NCBI GenBank assembly: GCA_023251515.1 | Contig: JAHEYQ010000004.1 | Span: 1 to 64,000 of the forward strand | DNA: 64,000 bases | Source: Bacteroidales bacterium | GTDB lineage: Bacteria; Bacteroidota; Bacteroidia; Bacteroidales; JACABE01 | Direction: 5' to 3' | Shown here: positions 9,546-18,812 of the stretch, piece by piece | How the letters are laid out: every line of letters begins with the position of its first letter | How positions within the stretch are numbered: position 1 is the stretch's first letter | The notes under the pieces: model-generated | What the model saw: the letters and a program-made list of their open reading frames with translations, nothing else | What the model was told of the DNA's origin: nothing | The model's database searches: none | Made by a program: the position numbers and the translations under genes

Positions 9546-10373
9546 TTACCAACTTCCGCCAGCTCCTCCGCCACCAAAACTACCTCCGCCGAAGCCGCCA
9601 AAACCGCCTCCACCACCAAAGCCACTGCTACCACCTGTAAAGTTACCCCAGCTTCCACTGTTTCGGCTATTATTCATTGTTGATAATAAAAATAAAGTTG
9701 TCCAGAATGATGTGTTTTTTCCTCCTGTAAAACTTTTACGATTACTTATTCTAATTAATAAAAACACCAAAATTATGATTATTATTGGTATTAATGCAGC
9801 AAATGGTTTTGCATCAGCTTTGCCATTTTTATTATAACCTGCAGGAAATTCACCTATTGCCAATTTCATTAAAACGGTTGTAGCCTGATCTAATCCATCG
9901 TAAAATCTGTTTTCTTTAAAGTTAGGAATCATCTCATTTTCAACCACCCTTTTTGATAAAGCATCGGTAATGACAGGTTCTAAACCATATCCAACTGAAA
10001 TATAGGCTACTTTTTCACCTACTCCACCAGTTGGTTTTACCAAAATCAGAAGCCCATTATTTGAACCTTTTTGCCCAATACCCCAATTTTCAGCAACTCT
10101 TTGAGCAAAATCTGCTTTTTCATATCCCAACAAATCATTAACCATTAAAATTACAATTTGAGTTGAAGTACTATCTGAAAATGCTACCAATTTGTTCTCT
10201 AACAAAATTGCTTCATCAACAGATAAGGTATTTGTAAGATCGTTAACCAATTTGGGCGGATTTGGTTTTTGAGGCAAATCCTGTGAATTAGCGGTAAACC
10301 AAAACAATGTTATAAGAAGAAACAAAGTTTTTCTTAAAATTGCAGATTTGATATTTTTATTTATAATTTGCAT
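9546..10373 (-). CDS. TPM domain membrane protein with Gly-rich tail (YgcG-like)
   Basis: A 275-residue envelope protein. It has an N-terminal signal or anchor, a TPM domain (PF04536 type; residues about 40-180, with LVNDLTNTLS, VILMVNDL, NNGLLILV and YGLEP motifs), a transmembrane helix around residues 195-212 (AALIPIIIIILVFLLI), and a C-terminal Gly/Ser/Phe tail ending GGGGAGGSW. This architecture is typical of proteins encoded beside LemA. TPM domains are linked in other organisms to membrane or photosystem maintenance and phosphatase activity, but the role here is unknown. It is the last gene of the LemA-TPM-TPM operon. Confidence 0.87.
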   Translation of the reverse strand: MQIINKNIKSAILRKTLFLLITLFWFTANSQDLPQKPNPPKLVNDLTNTLSVDEAILLENKLVAFSDSTSTQIVILMVNDLLGYEKADFAQRVAENWGIGQKGSNNGLLILVKPTGGVGEKVAYISVGYGLEPVITDALSKRVVENEMIPNFKENRFYDGLDQATTVLMKLAIGEFPAGYNKNGKADAKPFAALIPIIIIILVFLLIRISNRKSFTGGKNTSFWTTLFLLSTMNNSRNSGSWGNFTGGSSGFGGGGGFGGFGGGSFGGGGAGGSW

Positions 10374-10419
10374 CGCTTATATAGACGTATGTTGTTTTGA
10401 AATAGTTGAATTTTTAATG

Positions 10420-10866
10420 TTAATTTTTTCCAAATGAAATGTCATTGCTTAATTCATCTACATCATCAGACTGATGTGGAAAGAATTTTTTCAGTTGTAC
10501 ACCAGTTTGAGTTATTGCATCAATCAGACCTCTTGAAAACTCAGAATTCCTGAATTTCACCAGCATATCATCTTTTATTGAGTTCCAGAAATCCTCAGGA
10601 ACTTTGGCATTTATGCCTGAATCGCCAATAATTGCAAACTTTCTATGGTTGATTGACAGATAAATAAGAACTCCATTGCGTTGAGCTGTGTTTTTCATTC
10701 CTAATTTATCAAAAATGTATGCAGCTCTGTCCAAAACATCGCCCGGACAATTGTTCTCAACATGCAACCTTATTTCGCCTGATGTGTCGAGTTCTGCATT
10801 GAGTATTGCTTGTTTTAAATCATCTTTCTCTATTTCAGAGAAAAATTCTGAAGCATCTTTTCCCAT
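10420..10866 (-). CDS. Cytoplasmic or soluble TPM domain protein
   Basis: A 148-residue protein made up essentially of one TPM domain: GEIRLHVENNCPGDVLDRAA, then QRNGVLIYLSINHRKFAIIGD and the helical EDFWNSIKDDMLVKF segment. It lacks a signal peptide and membrane segment, unlike its neighbour at 9546. The middle gene of the LemA-TPM-TPM operon, separated from lemA by 72 bp that contain a perfect 11-bp hairpin. The pairing of one short and one long TPM protein with LemA is common in Bacteroidota. The function is unknown. Confidence 0.85.
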   Translation of the reverse strand: MGKDASEFFSEIEKDDLKQAILNAELDTSGEIRLHVENNCPGDVLDRAAYIFDKLGMKNTAQRNGVLIYLSINHRKFAIIGDSGINAKVPEDFWNSIKDDMLVKFRNSEFSRGLIDAITQTGVQLKKFFPHQSDDVDELSNDISFGKN

Positions 10867-10884
10867 TATTTTATATATAATATA

Positions 10885-10912
10885 AAGGTATAAGCCAATT
10901 AGCTTATACCTT
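10885..10912 (-). other. Intercistronic hairpin between lemA-like and TPM genes
   Basis: AAGGTATAAGC and GCTTATACCTT form a perfect 11-bp stem around a 6-nt loop. On the coding strand it is followed by a mixed A/T stretch, not a clean U-run, so it may be an attenuator, an RNA-processing or stabilising element, or a weak terminator that lowers downstream expression. Confidence 0.6.
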
Positions 10913-10938
10913 ATTGATAATTATTTATTTATGTTTTC

Positions 10939-11535
10939 TTAAAACTTAACTTCAGGAGCTTTTTGGGCACCTTCTTCAGCTTCAAAATATGTTTTCTTTT
11001 CAAAACCAAACATTCCGGCAAATAAGTTATTTGGGAATCTTCTGATATATGAATTGTAAGCCTGAGCTGTTTCGTTAAATTTGTTTCTTTCTACATTAAT
11101 ACGGTTTTCTGTACCTTCCAACTGCGATTGCAATTCCATAAAGTTTTGAGTAGCTTTCAGTTCTGGATATTTTTCTACCACAACCATTAATTTTGAAAGT
11201 GCTGAACTCAAACCGCTTTGTGCTTGTTGAAACTGTTTTATTGATTCTGCATTTAATTTAGTAGGATCAATATTAACTGCTGTAGCTTTTGCTCTGGCTT
11301 CAACCACTCCGGTGAGTGTTTGTTGCTCAAAGTTTGCAACTCCCTTTACTGTATTTACAAGGTTCGGAATTAAATCTGAACGACGTTGGTAGGCACTTTC
11401 TACTTTTGCCCATTGGCTGTTAACACCTTCTTCTAAACCCGGCATTTTATTATACATACTAATTGCAGAAAAAATTGAAATCAATACTATTCCAATTACT
11501 ACTATTCCTATTATCCATGCTTTACTTAACTTCAT
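10939..11535 (-). CDS. LemA family protein
   Basis: A 198-residue inner-membrane protein: one N-terminal helix (AWIIGIVVIGIVLISIFSAI) followed by a long helical domain in the periplasm or cytoplasm. The family signature NSQWAKVESAYQRRSDLIPN is clear (about residues 40-59), as is the later RFPNNLFAGMFGF motif near the C-terminus. The molecular role of LemA is not established. It is the first gene of the operon and has a TACTTTTG -7 box about 44 bp upstream. Confidence 0.93.
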   Translation of the reverse strand: MKLSKAWIIGIVVIGIVLISIFSAISMYNKMPGLEEGVNSQWAKVESAYQRRSDLIPNLVNTVKGVANFEQQTLTGVVEARAKATAVNIDPTKLNAESIKQFQQAQSGLSSALSKLMVVVEKYPELKATQNFMELQSQLEGTENRINVERNKFNETAQAYNSYIRRFPNNLFAGMFGFEKKTYFEAEEGAQKAPEVKF

Positions 11536-11578
11536 TTTTGTTTTTCTATTTTAATTAATATTATTTGCTTATAACGTA

Positions 11579-11586
11579 CAAAAGTA
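11579..11586 (-). promoter_or_regulatory. -7 promoter element for LemA operon (TACTTTTG)
   Basis: The minus strand reads TACTTTTG, matching TAnnTTTG, 43 bp before the LemA start codon. No clear -33 element at 19 bp. Confidence 0.5.
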
Positions 11587-11686
11587 CAATATATTTTATC
11601 AATAATCCTATTTGGTTTTAAATTATAAAAGAGACTGCCATTTATCATTCAAATGCTTTAATAACAATCTCTTCTATTTTTTGTTT

Positions 11687-13585
11687 CTAATCAATAATCT
11701 GAATACTTCTTTTGATAAATTCAGTTAATGCTTCTCCTTTTAATAAATTCTGCGAAAGCAATGCCAAATCAGTAAGTTGTTTTACTGTGTTATTTTGCAT
11801 TTCTTCATCAGATTCATTCAGAATTTTGCTGATAAGCGGGTGATTTGTATTAACAACTAAATTATACATATCAGGCATATTGCCCATATAAGACATTCCT
11901 CCGCCTAATGCTGACATGTCTTTCATACGACGCATAAATTCTGATTGTGTTATCATTACCGGCTGATCGGTTTCGCTCATGCTTTCCATTACGACTGTAA
12001 ATCTTGACTTTTCAATATTCTTTTCAAATACCGGTTTCAGCTTTTCTCTTTCTGCATCGTTTAATTTAGATGGAATTTCCTCATCCTTTTTAATTAATTT
12101 GTCGGCAGTTTCGGCATCTACTCTTACAAAAGATGTGTTTTCGAGTTTTCTTTCCATCAAATTAATAAAATGACTGTCGAGTACACCATCCATTACCAAT
12201 ACATCATAGCCTTTTTCTTTTGCTAATTGTATGTAGCTGTGCTGATCTTCGGTATTGTTGGTATAAAGATAAACCAATTTTTTATCTTTATCTGTTTGTG
12301 TTTCTTTGATTTTGTTTTTGTAATCTTCAAGTGTAAAATATTTGCCTTCAGTGTTTTTTAAGAGGCAGAATTTTTCGGCTCTTTCGTAGAATTTGTCTTC
12401 AGATATCATACCATATTCTATAAATACCTTGATATCGTCCCATTTGGTTTCAAACTCTTCACGCTTGTTTTTAAAGATTTCTTCTAATTTGTCAGCTACT
12501 TTTTTGGTGATATGACTTGAAATTTTTTTCACATTTGAATCGCTTTGCAAATAGCTACGTGATACATTTAAAGGAATATCGGGCGAATCTAAAACACCGT
12601 GCAATAAAGTTAAGAAATCAGGAACAATGCCTTCAACTGAATCGGTAACAAATACCTGATTGCAATAGAGCTGGATTTTGTCTTTTTGAACTTCCAGATT
12701 TTTTTTCACTTTAGGAAAATACAACACACCAGTCAGATTAAAAGGATAATCAACATTGAGGTGAATATTGAACAAAGGTTCGTCGAAAGTATAAGGATAT
12801 AATTCATGATAGAATTTTGAGTAATCTTCATCTTTCAGTTCGGAAGGTTTAATGGTCCATAATGGCTTGGTATTATTGATTATACGTGGAATCTCAACTT
12901 CAACGGTTTTGTCGTTTCCATCTTTGTCTTTTTCACCTTCTACTTTTTCCCATGTTTTTTCCATACCAAACTGGATGGAAACTGGTAAAAATTTACAGTA
13001 TTTTTTCAGCAAATCGAGCAATTTGTGTTCTTCCAGAAAATCTTCCGAATCTTCGGCAATGTGAAGGATGATATCTGTACCTCTCGCTTCTTTTTCTATT
13101 TCTGTTAAGCTATATTCGGGACTGCCATCGCAAACCCATTTTACTGCTGTGCTGCCATCTATATATGATTTGGTATGGATTTCAACTTCCTTTGCTACCA
13201 TAAACGATGAGTAAAAACCTAAGCCAAAATGTCCGATTAATGCATTGGCATCGGCTTCTGATTTTCCTTTGTATTTTTCTACAAATTCTTCGGCACCCGA
13301 AAAAGCTATCTGATTGATATATTTTTCTACTTCTTCGGCAGTCATCCCAATACCTTTATCACTGATAGTAAGTGTTTTTTTATCTTTATCAAAATAAACC
13401 TGTATAGTTAAATCGCCAAGTTCACCTTTGAATTTGCCTAATGAAGATAAGGTTTTTAATTTCTGACTTGCATCTACTGCATTGGAAATTAGCTCTCTTA
13501 AAAAAATTTCGTGATCTGAATATAAAAACTTTTTAATAATTGGAAATATATTTTCCGTTTGTACATTGATCTTTCCTGTTTGCAT
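11687..13585 (-). CDS. htpG: Molecular chaperone HtpG (Hsp90)
   Basis: A cytosolic ATP-dependent chaperone dimer that remodels client proteins under stress. The 632-residue protein shows the GHKL ATPase motifs in order: ELISNAVDAS (N-box, about residues 30-39), SDKGIGMT (G1 box), GHFGLGFYSSFMVA (lid and G2 box) and RGTDIILH. The middle domain with SRSYLQSD and a C-terminal dimerisation region follow, so it is full length. It is a single-gene unit. A 9-bp perfect inverted repeat plus an additional half-site lie 60-100 bp upstream and may be a heat-shock operator. Confidence 0.97.
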   Translation of the reverse strand: MQTGKINVQTENIFPIIKKFLYSDHEIFLRELISNAVDASQKLKTLSSLGKFKGELGDLTIQVYFDKDKKTLTISDKGIGMTAEEVEKYINQIAFSGAEEFVEKYKGKSEADANALIGHFGLGFYSSFMVAKEVEIHTKSYIDGSTAVKWVCDGSPEYSLTEIEKEARGTDIILHIAEDSEDFLEEHKLLDLLKKYCKFLPVSIQFGMEKTWEKVEGEKDKDGNDKTVEVEIPRIINNTKPLWTIKPSELKDEDYSKFYHELYPYTFDEPLFNIHLNVDYPFNLTGVLYFPKVKKNLEVQKDKIQLYCNQVFVTDSVEGIVPDFLTLLHGVLDSPDIPLNVSRSYLQSDSNVKKISSHITKKVADKLEEIFKNKREEFETKWDDIKVFIEYGMISEDKFYERAEKFCLLKNTEGKYFTLEDYKNKIKETQTDKDKKLVYLYTNNTEDQHSYIQLAKEKGYDVLVMDGVLDSHFINLMERKLENTSFVRVDAETADKLIKKDEEIPSKLNDAEREKLKPVFEKNIEKSRFTVVMESMSETDQPVMITQSEFMRRMKDMSALGGGMSYMGNMPDMYNLVVNTNHPLISKILNESDEEMQNNTVKQLTDLALLSQNLLKGEALTEFIKRSIQIID

Positions 13586-13643
13586 ATTTGTTGATTTTTA
13601 AAATTTGATACCTCTTACTATCAAACAATATGCCAATTTGAAT

Positions 13644-13685
13644 TTACTGACAAAACTTGCATAGTTACTGACATTTTGTCAGTAA
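13644..13685. promoter_or_regulatory. Palindromic operator candidate between htpG and ilvE
   Basis: TTACTGACA (13665-13673) and TGTCAGTAA (13677-13685) form a perfect 9-bp inverted repeat with a 3-nt centre. A further direct copy, TTACTGACAAAA, lies at 13644-13655, 21 bp away, i.e. two DNA turns. This lies closer to htpG (about 60-100 bp upstream of its start) than to ilvE (about 160-200 bp). It is not the CIRCE/HrcA sequence. A regulator-binding role is inferred from symmetry and helical phasing alone. Confidence 0.55.
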
Positions 13686-13845
13686 AAACGCTGTATGTAT
13701 TTGTAATTGATGTTTGTATAAAAAATAGTTTTTTTACTTTAACAAAAAGTAAGAAAAAAGTAATGCTAATTGAAAATTAATTTCTAATTTTACCCCTGTT
13801 TTAAATCAAATAAGAAATTAAACAAACACACAAATACACAAAGAG

Positions 13846-14865
13846 ATGAATAACATTGATTGGAAGAATTTACCTTTTGGTTATTTCAAAACAGATTATA
13901 ATGTTCGCTGTTATTTTCGCAATGGCGAATGGGGAAAATTAGAGATTTCTTCGTCAGAATATGTAAATATGCATATGGCTGCTACTTGTTTACATTATGG
14001 ACAAGAAGCTTTTGAGGGATTGAAAGCATTTAGAGGTGTTGATGGTAAAATCCGTATTTTCAGATTGGAAGAAAATGCAAAACGTATGCAAAATTCTGCT
14101 TATGGTATTATGATGGCTCATATTCCTACTGAATTATTCAGAGATGCAGTACTTGAAGCAGTAAAATTAAACGAAAAATACATCCCGCCATATGGTGAAG
14201 GAGCATCACTTTATATCCGTCCGGTATTTGTTGGCTCGGGTGCGCAAGTGGGTGTTAAACCTGCAAATGAATATTTGTTTTTGGTTTTTGTAGGCCCTGT
14301 TGGTCCTTATTTTAAAGAAGGTTTTAATCCGGTAAGTATTCAGATTGTTCGCGATTTTGACAGAGCTGCTCCGCTTGGAACTGGTTGTTATAAAGTTGGC
14401 GGAAATTATGCTGCCAGTTTAAGAGCCGGCGAAAGAGCTCATCACGAAGGTTTTGCTTCTGTTTTATTTCTTGATGCAAAAGAAAAGAAATATATTGATG
14501 AAGCTGGTCCTGCTAATTTCTTTGGCATTAAAGGCAATAAATATATTACTCCTGATTCAAATTCTATATTACCATCTATTACCAATATGAGCTTGCGTAC
14601 TTTGGCTGAAGATATGGGAATGGAAGTAGAAAGACGCCATGTAAGTGTAGATGAACTTGGCGATTTTGAAGAAGTTGGTGCCTGCGGTACTGCTGCTGTT
14701 ATTTCTCCTATCAAACGCATCTTAGACAGAGATACCAACCGCGAATTTTTGTATTGTAAAGATGGAAAAGCTGGTCCGGTTTCTACCAAATTATACAATA
14801 GATTAAGAGCTATTCAGGAAGGTGATGAAGCTGATAAATTTGGCTGGAATACAATAGTTGAATAA
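13846..14865 (+). CDS. ilvE: Branched-chain amino acid aminotransferase
   Basis: A PLP enzyme that interconverts leucine, isoleucine and valine with their 2-keto acids. The 339-residue protein is of the longer fold-type IV BCAT subgroup: YGQEAFEGLKAFRG (about 64-77), the catalytic PLP lysine in GCYKVGGNYAAS (Lys near residue 183), DEAGPANFFG and the phosphate-binding GTAAVISPI near the C-terminus. It is a single-gene unit with its own terminator. In anaerobic Bacteroidota such enzymes serve both synthesis and degradation of branched-chain amino acids. The ATG at 13846 fits the usual family start. Confidence 0.95.
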   Translation: MNNIDWKNLPFGYFKTDYNVRCYFRNGEWGKLEISSSEYVNMHMAATCLHYGQEAFEGLKAFRGVDGKIRIFRLEENAKRMQNSAYGIMMAHIPTELFRDAVLEAVKLNEKYIPPYGEGASLYIRPVFVGSGAQVGVKPANEYLFLVFVGPVGPYFKEGFNPVSIQIVRDFDRAAPLGTGCYKVGGNYAASLRAGERAHHEGFASVLFLDAKEKKYIDEAGPANFFGIKGNKYITPDSNSILPSITNMSLRTLAEDMGMEVERRHVSVDELGDFEEVGACGTAAVISPIKRILDRDTNREFLYCKDGKAGPVSTKLYNRLRAIQEGDEADKFGWNTIVE

Positions 14866-14886
14866 ATTTTTATTTTAATTATATTT

Positions 14887-14917
14887 AAAAGCGTTTCGGA
14901 TTACGGAACGCTTTTTT
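14887..14917 (+). terminator. Rho-independent terminator of ilvE
   Basis: AAAAGCGTTTCG pairs with CGGAACGCTTTT (one G-U) around a 5-nt loop, followed by a T-run. Confidence 0.9.
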
Positions 14918-15014
14918 GTTTTTTGCCGGATTTGTTTTTTGAGGATGTATTGTCAGACTTTATATAATTATTCATGATATGAAAGCTGTTTTCGAAAAAA
15001 TATTTTATTATTTT

Positions 15015-15292
15015 TACCCAACAGTGTTGGGTAATGTTAAAGAAATCGTGCGGATAGGCACCCAACAGTGTTGGATATGGGCAAATACTCTTACGGATAG
15101 GTACCCAACAGTGATGGGTATCGATAAATACGCTTACGGATAGGCACCCAACAGTGATGGGTATCGATAAATACGCTTACGGATAGGCATCCAACAGTGT
15201 TGGGTATCGATAAATACTCGTGCGGATAGGTACCCAACAACGTTGGGTATCGATAAATACGTTTTCGGTGGCTTACCCATCAGTGTTGGGTA
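15015..15292. repeat. Tandem hairpin array 1: seven copies, 43-44 bp period
   Basis: Seven copies of the palindrome TACCCAACA-N-TGTTGGGTA start at 15015, 15059, 15102, 15145, 15188, 15231 and 15274: first step 44 bp, then five steps of 43 bp. Between palindromes is a conserved linker of the type TCGATAAATACGCTTACGGA. Arms vary slightly between copies (single substitutions in copies 2-5 and 7, a shifted centre in copy 6), so they have diverged since duplication. The array sits between the ilvE terminator and the terminator of the convergent efflux operon. The period is not a multiple of three and no plausible protein is encoded. The 'spacers' are near-identical, so it is not a CRISPR array. 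Confidence 0.93.
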
Positions 15293-15347
15293 AATTTTAT
15301 TATAAAAAGTAAATATAAAAAAGTGCAATTGCTTTTTAGGGAAAAAT

Positions 15348-15379
15348 AAAAAAAGCCGAAGCATAAACTCCGGCTTTTT
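15348..15379 (-). terminator. Terminator of the efflux operon
   Basis: AAAAGCCG pairs with CGGCTTTT, with AG and CT continuing the stem past one mismatch. On the minus strand it ends in a long U-run, so it terminates the RND operon that stops at 15403. Confidence 0.85.
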
Positions 15380-15402
15380 CGTATTAATTATAATTTAAAC
15401 AA

Positions 15403-18400
15403 TTATTGCATTCTCTTTGCTAATCTGTTCGATTTCATCCTTTTTAGTTTTACTTTCATAGCATAAGTAATCAGATACATAGCCGGAACAAAAATTAAAG
15501 TTAAGAAGGTTGCAAAGCTTAATCCGAAAATAATGGTCCAGGCCAAAGCTCCGAAGAAAGCCACATTATCGCCACCAAAATGGATGTGTGGTTGCAAACT
15601 TACAAATAAAGATACAAAATCGATATTAAAACCTATAGCTAAAGGAACCAATCCCAATATTGTGGCCGATGCTGTTAGCAATACCGGTGTAATACGGGTT
15701 TTACCAGCCTGTATAATAGCTTCGCGGGTTTTCATACCTCTTTCTTTAAGAACATCGGTAAATTCTACCAGCAAAATACCATTTCTAACAACAATACCCG
15801 CAAGTGCCACTACTCCCATACCAGTCATAATAATTGATATCGACATATCGAAGATGATAAACCCGAGCAAAACCCCGATGATACTGAAGAATACCTCTGA
15901 AAAAATGATTAATGGTTTACTGATAGAGTTAAACTGAGTAATCATAATAAACATGATAAGAAAAACAGCCAAAAGCATAGCCTTACTTAAGAATGTCATT
16001 GATTCTTTCTGGTCTTCCTGTTCACCAGTCAGATTTATTTCAATACCTTCTCTTTTCTTGTATTTTGGCAATTCAGAAGTAATTTTCATTACTATTTCAT
16101 TGGCATTATATTCTTTTAAAACATTAGACCCCAAAGTAATTACCCGTTTCAGGTTTTTGCGTTTGATACCACCATAAGCATTTTCGTATTTCAATTTGGC
16201 TACCGATGATAATGGAATTTGACGCAATAAGCCTGTATTCATATCGCGATAAGTAATTTTAAGGTTTAAAATTCTATCGATATCTTTGCGTTGATTTTCC
16301 TGATAGCGAAGTTGAATAGGATATTGTTCTTCACCTTCCCTATATTTAGAAACTTCTTTACCAAATATAGCATTGCGAATTTCCATACCAATTTGTCCGG
16401 TAGAAATACCTTCGTGATTAGCTCTTTCGCGATCAATATCAATCATAATTTCAGGTTTGCCTTCGTCAAAGTCCGATTTTAACTCTTCAATACCAGGTAT
16501 TTTCAACGAATCAACAAAAGCTTTAAACGAACGGGCAGTGTAGCTCAAATCGTTGATATCCTCACCACTTATTTCAATACTAATAGGTTTGCCGGTAGGT
16601 GGGCCATTTTTATTCTGGTCAACAGAAATTTCAACACCAGGAATACCTTTTACAGCCTCTCTTATTTTTTCAAGATAAGTACTCGAATTAATACCCTGAC
16701 GTTTTGCATATTCAACAAAAGCAACTGTAACCTTGCCCAAATTTGTTGATGAAGTTTTGTTGTCGAAATTATCTTCGGCAGCATTTACAGCAACATTAGA
16801 AATAATAGATTCAACCGCCGGATTTTTTTCGCCAACAACGTTGAAAACCCTTTGTTCAACAATTTTTGTAATCGAATCGGTTTTTGCAATATCTGTTCCG
16901 ATAGGCATTTTAATAAAAGCATAAATAAAATTCGGATCGCTGCTTGGGAAGAAAACCACTTTAGGTTTTGCAATTCCTGTTATAATTATAGTTACAAAAA
17001 ACAAAACAATAAGCGACCAAAGCAAACGATAAGGACGTTTTCCTTTTACGATATAACGCAACAATCTTTCGTATTTTCTCATCAGAGCAGGAATAAATTC
17101 GTGTTGAAACCTGCTTAAAACTTTACGCATATATAACTGATGCATTACAAATGAAATACCGATAAAGATTGCAAAATTGCCAATACCCGGAAACGACATC
17201 AAGTGGAATAAAACAGCAATACCAACAAATATTCCACCAATGGTAAATATTTTCTTTTTAGTAAATTGATGATCTTCATCGTCATCATGTTTCATAAACG
17301 AAACTGCAAAAACAGGATTAAAGATATAAGCAACAATTAAAGACGCAAACAGCGTAATAATTAGCGTTACAGGTATAAAATACATAAACTTACCTACAAT
17401 TCCGGGCCAGAAAGCCAACGGGAAAAAAGGAGCCAATGTGGTTAGCGTACCCGATAAAATTGGGACAAACACTTCACCTGCCGCATATTTGGCCGATTGA
17501 ACTATGTCCATTTTCCCCTTGTGCTGCTTAAAAATACGATGTGTATTTTCGATAACCACAATGGCATCATCAACCACAATACCTAATGCAAAGATAAAAG
17601 CAAACATTACCAGCATATTCATGGTAAACCCAATGCCTGGCATTACGATATAAGCCAATGCCATTGATAAAGGAACCGAAAGTCCTACAAACAAAGCATT
17701 GGTCAAACCCATAAAGAACATCAAAACAATAGTTACCAACAAAAATCCGATGATAATTGTATTATTCAAATCGGCAAGTGTGGTACGTGTATGAACAGAC
17801 TGATCACCGGTTATCGTAACATTCAATGTAGAAGGCAATTTATCCTTCTTCATATTGTCAATAATATTCTTAATTTTATCAGAAGCTTCCAATAGGTTTT
17901 GTCCGCTTTTCTTTACGATATTTAAAGTAATAACATTCTTACGGTCCAACGAAGCATAACTTGCTTTTTCTTCAAAACCATCCTTAATTTCGGCAATATC
18001 TTTCAAATAAGCAATGGCACCACTTGATGATTTAATTACGATGTTTTTGATAACATCCATGTTTTTAAATTCACCTGTAACACGAACACTTCTTTTCATA
18101 CCCTGCATTTCAATAGAACCACCCGAAATAGTTAGGTTTTCGGAAGCAATAGCTCTATCAATATCAGACAAACTAACACTGGCAGCCTGCATTTTATACA
18201 TATCCACATTAATCTGGATTTCTCTGTCCAATGCACCAACAATATCCACTCTCGTAATTTCTTTCAAGGCTTCAATCTGATCCTGCATATCATCAGCATA
18301 TTTTTTCAGTTTTTCAAGCTCAAAATCACCAGATATATTGATGTACATAATAGGGATTTCAGAAAAATCTATCTCCATTACATTCGGATCGGCAGGCAAA

Positions 18401-18789
18401 TCATTTGGCAAATCACCTTTTGATTTATCTACTGCATCCTTCACCTTTTGTTTGGCTTCAGCCACTCCTATGCCTGTATTAAATTCAATAATAATGGTAG
18501 AAAAATCCTGAATAGAATTACTGGTTATTTTCTTTACACCATTAATTGATTTCAGATTTTTTTCAATAGGACGTGTAACCAGATTCTCCATATCAGTAGG
18601 AGATGTACCCGGATATATTGTATTCACAATCATAGTCGGAATTACCAGTTCGGGAAACTGCTCTTTTGGTATCGACTGATAGCTAAGCATACCAAAGATA
18701 GCAATAATAACAGCCAGAACATATATGCTGGTTTTATTATCAATAGCCCAACTGGTTCCGAAAAACTCTTTTAATTTTTCATTCTTCAT
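15403..18789 (-). CDS. RND family efflux permease (AcrB/CzcA-like)
   Basis: The inner-membrane proton-driven pump of a tripartite exporter. The 1128-residue protein has the RND layout: N-terminal helix with SIPKEQFPEL, first periplasmic loop, a helix cluster containing GIVVDDAIVVIENTHR (the conserved helix 4 acidic pair), a second periplasmic loop and the C-terminal cluster with GVVALAGIVVRNGILLVEF. It is slightly longer than classic RND pumps because of a loop with HDDDEDHQ and extra helices around residues 500-560. The substrate cannot be read from sequence; no heavy-metal signature was recognised. It ends the TetR-TolC-adaptor-RND operon, 23 bp after the adaptor gene. Confidence 0.93.
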   Translation of the reverse strand: MKNEKLKEFFGTSWAIDNKTSIYVLAVIIAIFGMLSYQSIPKEQFPELVIPTMIVNTIYPGTSPTDMENLVTRPIEKNLKSINGVKKITSNSIQDFSTIIIEFNTGIGVAEAKQKVKDAVDKSKGDLPNDLPADPNVMEIDFSEIPIMYINISGDFELEKLKKYADDMQDQIEALKEITRVDIVGALDREIQINVDMYKMQAASVSLSDIDRAIASENLTISGGSIEMQGMKRSVRVTGEFKNMDVIKNIVIKSSSGAIAYLKDIAEIKDGFEEKASYASLDRKNVITLNIVKKSGQNLLEASDKIKNIIDNMKKDKLPSTLNVTITGDQSVHTRTTLADLNNTIIIGFLLVTIVLMFFMGLTNALFVGLSVPLSMALAYIVMPGIGFTMNMLVMFAFIFALGIVVDDAIVVIENTHRIFKQHKGKMDIVQSAKYAAGEVFVPILSGTLTTLAPFFPLAFWPGIVGKFMYFIPVTLIITLFASLIVAYIFNPVFAVSFMKHDDDEDHQFTKKKIFTIGGIFVGIAVLFHLMSFPGIGNFAIFIGISFVMHQLYMRKVLSRFQHEFIPALMRKYERLLRYIVKGKRPYRLLWSLIVLFFVTIIITGIAKPKVVFFPSSDPNFIYAFIKMPIGTDIAKTDSITKIVEQRVFNVVGEKNPAVESIISNVAVNAAEDNFDNKTSSTNLGKVTVAFVEYAKRQGINSSTYLEKIREAVKGIPGVEISVDQNKNGPPTGKPISIEISGEDINDLSYTARSFKAFVDSLKIPGIEELKSDFDEGKPEIMIDIDRERANHEGISTGQIGMEIRNAIFGKEVSKYREGEEQYPIQLRYQENQRKDIDRILNLKITYRDMNTGLLRQIPLSSVAKLKYENAYGGIKRKNLKRVITLGSNVLKEYNANEIVMKITSELPKYKKREGIEINLTGEQEDQKESMTFLSKAMLLAVFLIMFIMITQFNSISKPLIIFSEVFFSIIGVLLGFIIFDMSISIIMTGMGVVALAGIVVRNGILLVEFTDVLKERGMKTREAIIQAGKTRITPVLLTASATILGLVPLAIGFNIDFVSLFVSLQPHIHFGGDNVAFFGALAWTIIFGLSFATFLTLIFVPAMYLITYAMKVKLKRMKSNRLAKRMQ

Positions 18790-18812
18790 TGTAAAAAAAT
18801 TTACGGTTTTAT

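Noticed and set aside
15015..15292. CRISPR array
   Set aside because: Repeats and linkers are both conserved, spacers are not unique, and no cas gene is present.
15134..15364. 76-residue open frame on the minus strand over repeat array 1
   Set aside because: The 43-bp repeat, not a multiple of three, creates it; no start signal or recognisable fold, and it runs through the efflux operon terminator.
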